Shown here: one piece after another, positions 45,561 to 54,317 of the stretch | Numbering within the stretch: position 1 is the first letter of the stretch | How the letters are laid out: every line of letters starts with the position of its first letter | NCBI RefSeq assembly: GCF_001468035.1 | Contig: NZ_LNZA01000001.1 | Span: forward strand, 1,900,231 to 1,964,230 | Origin: Legionella tucsonensis | GTDB taxonomy: Bacteria > Pseudomonadota > Gammaproteobacteria > Legionellales > Legionellaceae | DNA: 64,000 bases | Direction of reading: 5' to 3' | The notes under the pieces: model-generated | What the model was told of the DNA's origin: nothing | Seen by the model: only the letters and a program-made list of their open reading frames with translations | Databases searched by the model: none | Program-made: the position numbers and the translations under genes

Positions 45561-45867
45561 ATGAAAAGGGCATTAACACAGCATGAGTGCCGTAAAGTAA
45601 TACCTACTTTCTTAGACATGTTGTCTGAGTTAAAGCAAAGTGGTTTTAAAGCATTAGCCTCATTAGGTAAAACACTGTGTACTTGGAAAGATGAAGTGGC
45701 CAGAATGTGGCGATTTAGTAAATCAAATAGAATAACAGAAGGCTTTCATCGCAAAATGAAACTCATTCAGCGAAGGGCTTATGGTTTTAGAAATTTTGAA
45801 AATTATAGAGTACGTGTTAGGGTGCTCTGCGGGTGATTAAAGCTGCCCCCTTAAATGGGAAAGAGCC
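45561..45867 (+). mobile_element. ISL3-family element, right part (C-terminal transposase fragment plus end)
   Basis: The frame at 45561-45836 encodes the end of an ISL3 transposase (LGKTLCTWKDEVARMWRFSKSNRITEGFHRKMKLIQRRAYGFRNFENY, the Glu helix being NRITEGFHRKMK). The element end follows at 45844-45867 (GCCCCCTTAAATGGGAAAGAGCC). Amino-terminal and central parts are missing. Orientation is the same as the left half at 37.3 kb. Confidence 0.75.
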
Positions 45868-45958
45868 GTAATTTTTTACAAGTACACCTAGCAGAATTTT
45901 TTATTTTTTATGGGTTTAACTAAGAAGATGCAACTGACTGATTTCAAAGGGGATTTAT

Positions 45959-46035
45959 TGGTCGGGACGGAAGGATTTGAACCTTCGACCACTAGCACCC
46001 CATGCTAGTACGCTACCAGGCTGCGCTACGCCCCG
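45959..46035 (-). tRNA. tRNA-Pro (anticodon GGG)
   Basis: The complement folds as a complete 77-nt tRNA: acceptor CGGGGCG / CGTCCCG with discriminator A and encoded CCA, D-arm GCGCAGCCTGGTAGCGT, anticodon arm CTAGC-ATGGGGT-GCTAG (anticodon GGG), and T-arm GAAGGTTCAAATCCTTC. The 3' end faces the IS-rich island, the usual side for integration at tRNA genes. Confidence 0.95.
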
Positions 46036-46130
46036 ACTTGGTGGCAAATGATAACTAAGTCCGGAAGAAATAACAAGAGCTTATGAGATGCTTACTCTCT
46101 TTATAACCTGGATTCATGTTACATTTATTT

Positions 46131-46634
46131 TTACGGAATGATTCTTTTGGAGCTTTCTGAAAGAATAAAACCACATGCATTAATTCCTAATCTGCATAAA
46201 GCTTGCTTTTTTTCTTTTTGTATTGTCCAGTATGAACCATAGGGCTTCACAAATTGATTTACTGAGGGCGATAAGTGAATGGTCATCCATAAATAAGTTC
46301 CTTTATCTTTTGGATTTGGCCAGTGATAATAACAAACCAAGTTATTGTTCTCATTAATCAGCGCCTGCATAAAACCTACTCTGTTGGGTGCTTCCCATCC
46401 CTGATAATCCATCTGCCAGTACAATTTTCCTACTTGGAATACTTCAGGATTATATTGATGTTCTTTAACAATTTGGGGTGGAGGACAAAAATGGAGCGCT
46501 TTAGCCATTGGTTGTGTTTTATTCAAAATTTTTTCTAAAACCACATGAATTAATCGATGATAGTGGGCTCCGATTACAACACCGATAACAAAAATTACGA
46601 GAATTAAGAAAATAATTTTTAAATATGAATACAC
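46131..46634 (-). CDS. Hypothetical membrane-anchored or exported protein
   Basis: 167 residues from a GTG at 46634 with GGGGG six bases upstream. The first 23 residues are one hydrophobic helix (YLKIIFLILVIFVIGVVIGA), then a soluble domain with FCPPPQIVKEHQY, many aromatic residues (YYHWPNPKDKGTYLWM) and two late cysteines (CRLGINAC) that could form a disulfide. It should face the periplasm. Not recognised. It is followed on the same strand by nothing before the tRNA gene. Confidence 0.6.
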   Translation of the reverse strand: MYSYLKIIFLILVIFVIGVVIGAHYHRLIHVVLEKILNKTQPMAKALHFCPPPQIVKEHQYNPEVFQVGKLYWQMDYQGWEAPNRVGFMQALINENNNLVCYYHWPNPKDKGTYLWMTIHLSPSVNQFVKPYGSYWTIQKEKKQALCRLGINACGFILSESSKRIIP

Positions 46635-46692
46635 TTAAAAGCCCCCTGGTAACTCTTCAAGACTTCTGTAAGGCACTTGAAGAGTATCATGA

Positions 46693-47049
46693 TTACAATA
46701 ATGTTTTAATCTTTTGAGCTTCAAATTTAGAGTGTGAAATTTGAATATAGTGTTTGCAACTGAGTAATTCTGCGTATTGCAAATTACCTATTGCATTATT
46801 TAACATCTCTTTTGCTATATCGGAAGAGTCCTCCATAATAAAAAGAGCCGCAGAGCCCATTTGCGTGAATGCCATATAGAGTTTGTTGCTGCAAGTTATT
46901 CTTTCCTGGCTATCCACTAGAGAAACAATCACCCGGGAAAGATCATAACACTGATTGGCCAAAAATTCTTTGCTTGGCCCGGACTGCACATTCATACTAA
47001 AGACAGGCAAACTTAATATTATCGCTCTTTTTAAAATCATTTTAACCAT
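46693..47049 (-). CDS. Small secreted hypothetical protein
   Basis: 118 residues. CAGGAG is correctly placed for the ATG at 47049. A signal peptide (KRAIILSLPVFSMNVQS) precedes a helical domain with three cysteines (NQCYDLSRV, ITCSNK, LSCKHY). Not recognised. It lies 58 bp upstream of the other exported hypothetical gene on the same strand, so the two may form a small operon. Confidence 0.55.
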   Translation of the reverse strand: MVKMILKRAIILSLPVFSMNVQSGPSKEFLANQCYDLSRVIVSLVDSQERITCSNKLYMAFTQMGSAALFIMEDSSDIAKEMLNNAIGNLQYAELLSCKHYIQISHSKFEAQKIKTLL

Positions 47050-47263
47050 AGATACTCCTGTAAGTTGCTCAATAAACCTGTTTTATTTCACACAATCCTA
47101 TGCATGAAAAATAAGTTCTACTTTGAGAAAAAAGAAACTTCCCTATTAAACTGTACTGATGCCAATGACATTGAAGCTTAGTGAAACGGAGTGTAAACCC
47201 GGCTTGAGTTTCCGGGTTAAGATTAAAGTCATTGATCTTAGTGCCCAATCACTTTGTTCTTGA

Positions 47264-48421
47264 TTAAGCAAAAGCATTAATGCCTGTAATATGTTTTCCT
47301 AATACCAGAGTATGAACGTTATCCGTACCCTCGTACGTAAAGACTGATTCTAAATTAAGCATGTGACGAATCACATGATATTCAAGGCTGATTCCATTTG
47401 CTCCTAATAGATTCCTGCATTTTCGCGCAATGTTCAATGCCTCACGGCAGGCATTGCCCTTAGCAAGAGAAATCATCACTGGATTCTCACGATGATTATC
47501 TTTTATTCGGCCTATCTGTAAATTAAGACATTGTGCCTTAATAATCTCAGTATACATATCTGCCAGATCTTTTTGAATAAGCTGGAAAGTAGCTAATGGC
47601 TTGTTAAACTGTTTACGCTCTAATAGATAGTCGCGAGTAATATCAAAACATGCCATCGCAGCCCCCATAGCCCCCCAAGCAATTCCGTATCGTGCCTGAC
47701 TTAAACAACTTAAAGGAGCGCCTATACCTTTTTCACTACCGGGAAGATAATTTTCATCAGGGACAAACACATTATCAAAAACCAATTCTCCAGTAATGGA
47801 TGCGCGTAATGACATTTTCAATTTGATTTCAGGGCGGCTTAATCCTTCAGAGTCCGTATTCACAATAAAACCACGAATACCTTCATCGGTTTTTGCCCAA
47901 ACAATAGCGATATCAGCAATTGGTGAATTGGTTATCCACATTTTTGCGCCATTCAAACTCCAGCCGCCCTTAACTTTTTTGGCAGTAGTTCTCATACCCG
48001 CTGGATCCGAGCCAAAATCAGGTTCAGTCAAACCAAAGCAACCGATGATCTCGCCTGTAGCCATTCCTGGTAAAAAACGCACGCGTTGCTCTTCCGAACC
48101 ATAACGATAAATAGGATACATACATAAGGAACTTTGTACCGAAACAAAGCTGCGTAATCCACTATCACCACGCTCGAGTTCCTGGCAAACTAAACCGTAG
48201 GCTACATAGGATGCTTCAGCACCGCCATATTCTGCAGGCAAGGTCAATCCTAATAAACCTAACTCTGCAGATTTTCTAATAAGCTCGCGTGGAAATTGAG
48301 CATGTTCAAAAGACTCAGCCATTAAAGGCATTACATCGTTGCTGACGAAACGCGCTAGACTATCTCGTATCATGCGTTCATCACTATTCAACTGCTCATC
48401 AAGAAACAACAAGTCGTCCAC
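47264..48421 (-). CDS. Acyl-CoA dehydrogenase, glutaryl-CoA dehydrogenase-like
   Basis: 385 residues from a GTG at 48421 with GGGAG seven bases upstream; a longer frame to 48454 has no such site. FAD/substrate motifs are CFGLTEPDFGSDP and KMWITNSPIADI, with the catalytic Glu in VFTYEGTDNVHTLVLG. The YEGT context and overall length resemble glutaryl-CoA dehydrogenase, which makes crotonyl-CoA in lysine/tryptophan breakdown. It overlaps the upstream 2-oxoacid dehydrogenase E1 gene by 23 bp, so the pair is co-translated and may be two steps of one pathway. Confidence 0.85.
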   Translation of the reverse strand: MDDLLFLDEQLNSDERMIRDSLARFVSNDVMPLMAESFEHAQFPRELIRKSAELGLLGLTLPAEYGGAEASYVAYGLVCQELERGDSGLRSFVSVQSSLCMYPIYRYGSEEQRVRFLPGMATGEIIGCFGLTEPDFGSDPAGMRTTAKKVKGGWSLNGAKMWITNSPIADIAIVWAKTDEGIRGFIVNTDSEGLSRPEIKLKMSLRASITGELVFDNVFVPDENYLPGSEKGIGAPLSCLSQARYGIAWGAMGAAMACFDITRDYLLERKQFNKPLATFQLIQKDLADMYTEIIKAQCLNLQIGRIKDNHRENPVMISLAKGNACREALNIARKCRNLLGANGISLEYHVIRHMLNLESVFTYEGTDNVHTLVLGKHITGINAFA

Positions 48422-50636
48422 TTTCTTTCTCCCTTTTATCAGACTGTAACGCAATTACGGCTTCAATAATACTTTCTTTGCTGGGTAACAAATACTGCCA
48501 AGCATTACCCAAGGGAATAAAGCAATCTTTACCGGTAATTCGTTTGATTTTCAACCTGGATGAGGCTTCTTCTAACAATAAGGTCATCAAGCCTTCGCTA
48601 ACTGAACCACTTTGTCTGCCCTCATCCACAATGAGTACCTGTTTTGCTTTGGTTAACTCTTTCAAAATTGCTTTACCCGGCAAGGGGCTAAGCCAACGCA
48701 AATCCACTATTTTCACAGAAATGTTGTGCTCTTCTTGCAGCACTGCCGCTGCTTGCCGCGATAAATAATACCCATTGGCATAGGTTAAAATAACCGTTGC
48801 ACCTTCGCCAAACACACCTACTTCACCCGGTGTAATCATGGCATCTGGAGCTGGATAATTAAAAAGCCATCCATTATCACCTGGCACATGCAAGTCTTTA
48901 GTCATATATAAAGCAATAGGCTCTAAAAAGACAACCACCCTCCCTTCTTCATAAGCCAAACGCATACACGTACGTAACATTTTTGCGGCGTCTGGTCCAT
49001 TTGAAGGACATGCGACAATCACTCCTGGCAAATCGCGTAATACTGCAATGGAGTTATCATTATGGAAATGGCCGCCAAATCCTTTTTGATACGCCAATGA
49101 GGCGATACGTAGAACCATAGGATTTTGATATTGGCCACTGGAAAAAAAGGATAATGTGGATGCTTCACCACGTAGCTGATCTTCTGCATTGTGCAAATAA
49201 GCCAAAAACTGAATTTCCGGAACGGGAATAAACCCATTGTGCGCCATGCCAATTGCTGTTCCTATAATTGTTGTTTCATCCAAAAGCGTGTCGAATACCC
49301 GGCGTTTTCCAAAACGAGCCTGCAGATCAGCAGTCACTCGATAAACACCGCCTTTTTTGCCTACATCTTCACCAAATACCAGCATATTTGGGTATTGCAG
49401 CATTAAATCTGTCAAAGCAAAATTAATCTGCTGGCATAAATTTCGTTTTTGGCCTAATTGTGAAAATGCATTAGCAAAAACTTCTGCCCGCCTTTCTTCG
49501 CTAGGTAGAGGAAACGCTTGTTTTTTAGGCATGCTAGGAATTAACGAAGACATTACTGCTTCAGCACTGGATAGTTTGGGTTGTCTTATCGCATCTACTG
49601 CTTTCGCTTCAATTAAATCTTTATTATTGTGGTAAAGACTCAGCATGTCTTGAACTGTCATCCAACCTTCGCGATAAAGAAGACCGGCCGTATGCAACAA
49701 AGGATCTTGAGCTTCTCTTGCTTCTATTTCAGCTGGCGTACAATATTGTGATTCAATATCAGAGCCTGCATGACCCAATAAACGCACACAACGCATATGC
49801 AAAAAAACAGGTTGTTTTTTTATACGCGCCAAATATTCTGCTTCTTGTGCACTCGCATACGCATCAGCGATATTCAAACCATCACAAGAAATATAATGCA
49901 ATCCAGGTCGAGCTCGTACAGAACGCTCTATCCAATCCGATGGAGTAGGTACAGAAATTCCAATTCCATTGTCTTCGCAAATAAACACTATTGGTAAAGG
50001 ATAATTTTGCTGTGTAATCCATGAACAAGAGTTTAAAGTTGCTTGAGCCGAAGCATGATTCGTTGATGCATCACCAAAGGAGCAAATGATGACTGAATCT
50101 GGATTTAAATTGCTGTGAATATTTATTTCTTTTGCTCGTGTAATTGATAACGCAGCACCTAAAGCCTTAGGTAAATGGGATGCAATTGTTGAGGTTTGCG
50201 GCGGGATATTTAAAGGAACACTACCAAAAACTTTATGGCGCCCTCCTGAAATCGGATCAGTTGCCGCAGCAACTAAAGAAAATAAAATATCCCTAACACC
50301 GTCTACACCTTGTAATTTCTTGGCGCGTTGCAAATAAAAAGCGCCGCTTCGATAATGCAAAAATGCCATGTCGTCTGGACGAAAAACTTGCCCCCAAACC
50401 GCATTACCTTCATGTCCACTGCTGCCTATAGTATAAAAAGACAAGCCTTTTTCCTTAAGCTGTCTGGCAATCAAATCAAGGAGACGTGATTTAATTTGCG
50501 AATCAAAAAGCTCTATAGCCGTTTTTTTATCCAATTCCGCCGTTTCCGGACTCATTATACTTTTGGGTTTTGGAAAGTCCGCTTGCTCTACCCGCTTTAA
50601 AAATTGCTCATCAACAATAATGGTCCTGTCTAACAT
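48399..50636 (-). CDS. Fused alpha/beta E1 of a 2-oxoacid dehydrogenase (thiamine diphosphate)
   Basis: 745 residues from the ATG at 50636 (AGGA seven bases upstream). The alpha part (about 40-370) carries the TPP motif FGDASTNHASAQATLN and SSGHEGNAV. The beta part (about 400-740) carries FGEDVGKKGGVYRVT and DTLLDETTIIGTAIG. This is the branched-chain/pyruvate heterotetrameric type with both subunits in one chain. No E2 or E3 gene is adjacent, so it must borrow them. Coupling to a glutaryl-CoA-dehydrogenase-like gene hints at amino-acid catabolism; the keto acid used is not known. Confidence 0.85.
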   Translation of the reverse strand: MLDRTIIVDEQFLKRVEQADFPKPKSIMSPETAELDKKTAIELFDSQIKSRLLDLIARQLKEKGLSFYTIGSSGHEGNAVWGQVFRPDDMAFLHYRSGAFYLQRAKKLQGVDGVRDILFSLVAAATDPISGGRHKVFGSVPLNIPPQTSTIASHLPKALGAALSITRAKEINIHSNLNPDSVIICSFGDASTNHASAQATLNSCSWITQQNYPLPIVFICEDNGIGISVPTPSDWIERSVRARPGLHYISCDGLNIADAYASAQEAEYLARIKKQPVFLHMRCVRLLGHAGSDIESQYCTPAEIEAREAQDPLLHTAGLLYREGWMTVQDMLSLYHNNKDLIEAKAVDAIRQPKLSSAEAVMSSLIPSMPKKQAFPLPSEERRAEVFANAFSQLGQKRNLCQQINFALTDLMLQYPNMLVFGEDVGKKGGVYRVTADLQARFGKRRVFDTLLDETTIIGTAIGMAHNGFIPVPEIQFLAYLHNAEDQLRGEASTLSFFSSGQYQNPMVLRIASLAYQKGFGGHFHNDNSIAVLRDLPGVIVACPSNGPDAAKMLRTCMRLAYEEGRVVVFLEPIALYMTKDLHVPGDNGWLFNYPAPDAMITPGEVGVFGEGATVILTYANGYYLSRQAAAVLQEEHNISVKIVDLRWLSPLPGKAILKELTKAKQVLIVDEGRQSGSVSEGLMTLLLEEASSRLKIKRITGKDCFIPLGNAWQYLLPSKESIIEAVIALQSDKREKESGRLVVS

Positions 50637-50892
50637 CACTACATCCTGTTGAGTATTTTCTATGAAGAGATGATGAGTATATACTGATTCAAAATGAACA
50701 GGAAGAATGAGTTTGTATCATCAGCTAAAAGGCTATTTGTATCGCCTACAGCTTGGGTGATAGCGCTCTTGATAATCCCGGGTTTCACTTCGCTCATCCA
50801 AGCGACAACAAACTGAATATGCTCAAATCTTGAGATAAGTGACCAAATAATCTACACTTCTTTTGAAAGCATCCATTAAAGGGGATTTCATA

Positions 50893-51132
50893 ATGAAATG
50901 GATTATTCTGTTAGGAAGTGTTGTTTTGATGACAGGATGTTGTTGTACCAATGGTGTTACATACTACACACCAGCCTATACACCTGTTTACGCGCGAACA
51001 GTTACGTACAGGCCGGTCGCTGTCACACCTGTTGTTACACGTGTTGTAACGCCTGTTGTTCAACCTGTTAGGGTTTATTCTTACCCAGTAGGTCCTCTAG
51101 ATGTGACTACAACAACTATTGATTTTTATTAA
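50893..51132 (+). CDS. Small lipoprotein with proline/valine/tyrosine-rich tail
   Basis: 79 residues from the ATG at 50893 (AAAGGGG nine bases upstream). A lipoprotein signal peptide (WIILLGSVVLMTGC) is followed by CC and a low-complexity region of Val-Thr-Pro-Val-type repeats (TPVYARTVTYRPVAVTPVV). No catalytic domain. Envelope-attached and of unknown role; such tails are common in Legionella lipoproteins. A clean hairpin follows the stop. Confidence 0.7.
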   Translation: MKWIILLGSVVLMTGCCCTNGVTYYTPAYTPVYARTVTYRPVAVTPVVTRVVTPVVQPVRVYSYPVGPLDVTTTTIDFY

Positions 51133-51141
51133 TTATAAAAA

Positions 51142-51180
51142 TAAATCCTGGGTGAAGGCTGGGCCGTAACCCAGGATTTA
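51142..51180 (+). terminator. Hairpin after the small lipoprotein gene (REP-like)
   Basis: ATAAATCCTGGGT and ACCCAGGATTTAT form perfect 13-bp arms round a 13-base centre (GAAGGCTGGGCCG), with AT-rich tails. TCCTGGGTGAA also appears at 61.07 kb, so this belongs to a family of short repeats used as transcript ends. Confidence 0.65.
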
Positions 51181-51353
51181 TAAACTGTCTCGCAAAAAAT
51201 CTGTCTTACCATATTAAGGTCTGTTGCCAATTCGCTAGCTCGAGCCAAATGGTATGATCTTAGAACAAAACGCAGCATACATAGAGCATGTGAATAGTGA
51301 AGCACATAAAATCCCACCATTTTGGCTAAGATAGTAGAACTATCTACAGTCCC

Positions 51354-53636
51354 TTAAGCATCTTCCTTGGAAGAATAACCACATCCATCTTGCGGGCAAA
51401 GAATTTGCCGACCAAATTTTTTGCTTTCTTTTACCGTCAAAATTGGCCAATTACATTTTGGACATGGCTGATTAATCGGTTCATTCCATAAGGCATAATC
51501 GCATTTAGGATAATTGCCGCAAGAATAGAAAATTTTTCCCTTCCTTGACTTACGTTGTAAAATTTTAGCTTCATGGCACTTGGGACATTCAACACCTGTA
51601 TCAGCTGGTTTTTCAATAGGCTCCATATGTTTGCATTGCGGATAATTGCTGCAGCCTATAAAACGGCCATAACGACCTGTTTTGACATGTAAGGGATTGG
51701 AGCATACAGGACAGACTCTTCCCTCAACAACTTCGGGTTCATTTTTTTCATTGTCCTGACCCGCCATGTCTTGAGTGTAATCACATTCAGGGTAGCCAGT
51801 ACAGCCAATGAAGCGTCCGCGCTTACCTAACCTTATTGACAATGGTTTTCCACATTTTGGACAATTTTCATCAAGAAGCTCAGAAGTTACATCTTTACGT
51901 TGCACTTGTTGATCTGTGGTTTGAATTTGTTGCACAAAGGGCTGCCAAAATTCTTCTAAAACTGGAATCCATTCTTTTTCACCACGCGAAATAGCATCCA
52001 AAGTATCTTCAAGCTCTGCAGTAAATTTATAGTCTACATAACGTGTAAAATAACCTGTCAAAAAGCGATTCACGATACGGCCAACATCTGTTGGAAAAAA
52101 TCTTTTCTTATCGACAACAACATATTCGCGTTGTTGCAAGGTATGAATAATGGATGCATAAGTTGAAGGACGACCAATATCATATTCTTCCAGTGCCTTC
52201 ACAAGCGTTGCTTCCGAGTATCTTGGTGGCGGCTCAGTAAAATGTTGATTAGCTAAGATGTCATCTACTTTGACCTTTTCACCGACAGCCAATGGAGGTA
52301 ATAATGAACCTTCATTCTCATCTTCTTTGGTATCATCACGACCTTCTTCATATACGGAAAGGAATCCAGAAAAAGTAATTGTAGAACCATTAGCACGTAA
52401 AATAGTGCCTTCGCCACAACTTAAATCTACGGCAACCGTATCCAATATTGCATCGGCCATTTGGCACGCGACCGTACGCTTCCAGATCAAACGGTAAAGT
52501 TTGTATTGATCTGCAGTTAATGAGGATTGTACCATTTCCGGTGAACGTTTAACGGATGTTGGTCGAATCGCTTCATGCGCTTCTTGGGCATTTTTCGATT
52601 TGGTTTTGTAAATTCTTGGGCTTGCAGGACAATTGTCAGCTCCATAACGCTGATTAATAAACTGTCGCGTTTCTTCTATTGCTTCTGCAGATAAATTAAC
52701 TGAGTCCGTACGCATATAGGTAATAAGACCGACTGTTCCTGTTCCAATATCTATCCCTTCATATAATTGCTGGGCGACCATCATCGACTTTCGAGCAGTA
52801 AAGCCTAATTTTCGTGCGGCTTCCTGTTGTAAGGTTGAAGTAATAAACGGCGGTGCAGGCTTACGCTTGCGTTGCTTTTTCTCAATTTGAGTAACTAGCA
52901 AACAACCTTGTGCTTGACGAATCAGATGCTCTTTGATTTGTTGTGCCTGATCTTCTTTGGTTATAGTAAATTGCTGTAATTTTTCATTTTTATAATGAGT
53001 CAAACGCGCTTCAAAGGATACCTTTGCATGCATGCATTGAGCTAAGATTTTCCAATATTCTTGAGGTATAAAACGCTCAATTTCCTCTTCTCGTTCGACA
53101 ATAAGTCGTAAAGCAGGGCTTTGCACTCGTCCTGCAGAAAGACCTCTTCTAACCTTTTTCCATAACAATGGAGATAAATTAAATCCCACTAAATAATCCA
53201 ATGCCCGTCGTGCTTGTTGGGCATTCACTAAATCCATAGAAATAGAACGTGGATGATTTATTGCATCCTGAATTGCTGACTTGGTAATTTCATTGAAAAA
53301 AATCCGGTGAATGGGTTTATCCTTTGTTAGATTTCTTTCTTTCATTAATTCATAAATATGCCAGGAAATAGCTTCGCCTTCGCGATCAGGGTCCGTTGCA
53401 AGCAGTAAGGAATCTGACTTTTTGAGCATTTTTGCAATGGTTTCGATATGGCGTGAGTTCTTTTCAATAGGCATATACGTCATTGCAAAATGCTTATCGG
53501 GATTGACCGAACCCTTGCGTGCCGGTAAATCGCGGACATGCCCATAAGAAGCAACTACCTCATAATCACTACCCAAATATTTTTGAATTGTCTTCGCTTT
53601 GGCGGGTGACTCAACGATCACCAAATGTTTACTCAT
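51354..53636 (-). CDS. topA: DNA topoisomerase I
   Basis: 760 residues. It relaxes negative supercoils by single-strand passage. The toprim domain begins LVIVESPAKAKTIQKYLG and includes LLATDPDREGEAISWH; the active-site tyrosine is in YMRTDSVNLS. Three or four C-terminal zinc ribbons are visible (CPKCGKPLSIRLGKRGRFIGC; CPVCSNPLHVKTGRYGRFIGC; CPKCHEAKILQRKSRKGKIFYSC, each a C4 unit). It is the first core gene of this block; smg and dprA lie upstream on the same strand, as in many gammaproteobacteria. Confidence 0.97.
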   Translation of the reverse strand: MSKHLVIVESPAKAKTIQKYLGSDYEVVASYGHVRDLPARKGSVNPDKHFAMTYMPIEKNSRHIETIAKMLKKSDSLLLATDPDREGEAISWHIYELMKERNLTKDKPIHRIFFNEITKSAIQDAINHPRSISMDLVNAQQARRALDYLVGFNLSPLLWKKVRRGLSAGRVQSPALRLIVEREEEIERFIPQEYWKILAQCMHAKVSFEARLTHYKNEKLQQFTITKEDQAQQIKEHLIRQAQGCLLVTQIEKKQRKRKPAPPFITSTLQQEAARKLGFTARKSMMVAQQLYEGIDIGTGTVGLITYMRTDSVNLSAEAIEETRQFINQRYGADNCPASPRIYKTKSKNAQEAHEAIRPTSVKRSPEMVQSSLTADQYKLYRLIWKRTVACQMADAILDTVAVDLSCGEGTILRANGSTITFSGFLSVYEEGRDDTKEDENEGSLLPPLAVGEKVKVDDILANQHFTEPPPRYSEATLVKALEEYDIGRPSTYASIIHTLQQREYVVVDKKRFFPTDVGRIVNRFLTGYFTRYVDYKFTAELEDTLDAISRGEKEWIPVLEEFWQPFVQQIQTTDQQVQRKDVTSELLDENCPKCGKPLSIRLGKRGRFIGCTGYPECDYTQDMAGQDNEKNEPEVVEGRVCPVCSNPLHVKTGRYGRFIGCSNYPQCKHMEPIEKPADTGVECPKCHEAKILQRKSRKGKIFYSCGNYPKCDYALWNEPINQPCPKCNWPILTVKESKKFGRQILCPQDGCGYSSKEDA

Positions 53637-53758
53637 AGTAACGTCAACCTTATCCTTTTCACTTCATCCCTAAGCACCAGGAATGCCCGAACCTGAGGAA
53701 AAGTACGGAACATTGGCACTGAAAATGAAATATCACCAACTTCTAGTAATATAGGTAA

Positions 53759-53866
53759 TATACCCAAGAAACTCCAAAATGCTAGGTTTTAGCCTATTGT
53801 TTTTCTGTTTCCAGAACAAAAAAATCAAATCGTCTAGAACAAGCATTTTGGAGTTTCATGGGTATA
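53759..53866. repeat. 108-bp palindromic element with 25-bp arms (MITE-like)
   Basis: TATACCCAAGAAACTCCAAA plus ATGCT at the left and its near-perfect complement (one mismatch) at 53842-53866 flank a 58-bp centre. It lies between topA and smg. No open frame. It looks like a miniature inverted-repeat element. Confidence 0.65.
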
Positions 53867-53876
53867 GATGATCTTT

Positions 53877-54314
53877 TTAATGTAATGTCAATTCATCTTC
53901 TGATTGATAAAGAACTAAATCAAGAAAAGCGAGCTGTTCTTCATTCAACGAACTCGCCAGGGCATTTCTAATGGTCCATTTAGTCTCTTGAAGAGTTACG
54001 ATACGAGATTCAGAAAATTGTAATTGATTCATAATCATTTCAAACGATTCTGGATTAAGAACTTTCCATAATTTCATACGCATGAGAAATTGATAACTGG
54101 CTTTGGTCAGTTTCATTTGCTCATCATAAGTAAAAACTCGTGTTGAGGTGTGCTCTTGCAACTTCAAATGCATAACCTGTTCCTCTGAAGCCCCAATATC
54201 TTCTTCATTAAGTTGTTCCGATGCATCCTGATCAGCGGTTTTATGGCTTTTTTGCAGCTGGGTAAGACTTTTTTCAAATAAACTCAATAACATTTCAAAT
54301 AAGTTATCTTTCAT
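53877..54314 (-). CDS. smg: Smg family protein (DUF494)
   Basis: 145 residues, the family length, starting MKDNLFEMLLSLFEKSL and ending in a helical domain (LNEEQLAFLDLVLYQSEDELTLH). Function is not settled; the position next to dprA is conserved. It starts 3 bp after the dprA stop on the same strand and is therefore in the same operon. Confidence 0.88.
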   Translation of the reverse strand: MKDNLFEMLLSLFEKSLTQLQKSHKTADQDASEQLNEEDIGASEEQVMHLKLQEHTSTRVFTYDEQMKLTKASYQFLMRMKLWKVLNPESFEMIMNQLQFSESRIVTLQETKWTIRNALASSLNEEQLAFLDLVLYQSEDELTLH

Positions 54315-54317
54315 ATA

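Noticed and set aside
51129-51320. 63-codon frame opposite the hairpin before topA
   Set aside because: It runs through the terminator hairpin and has no start signal.
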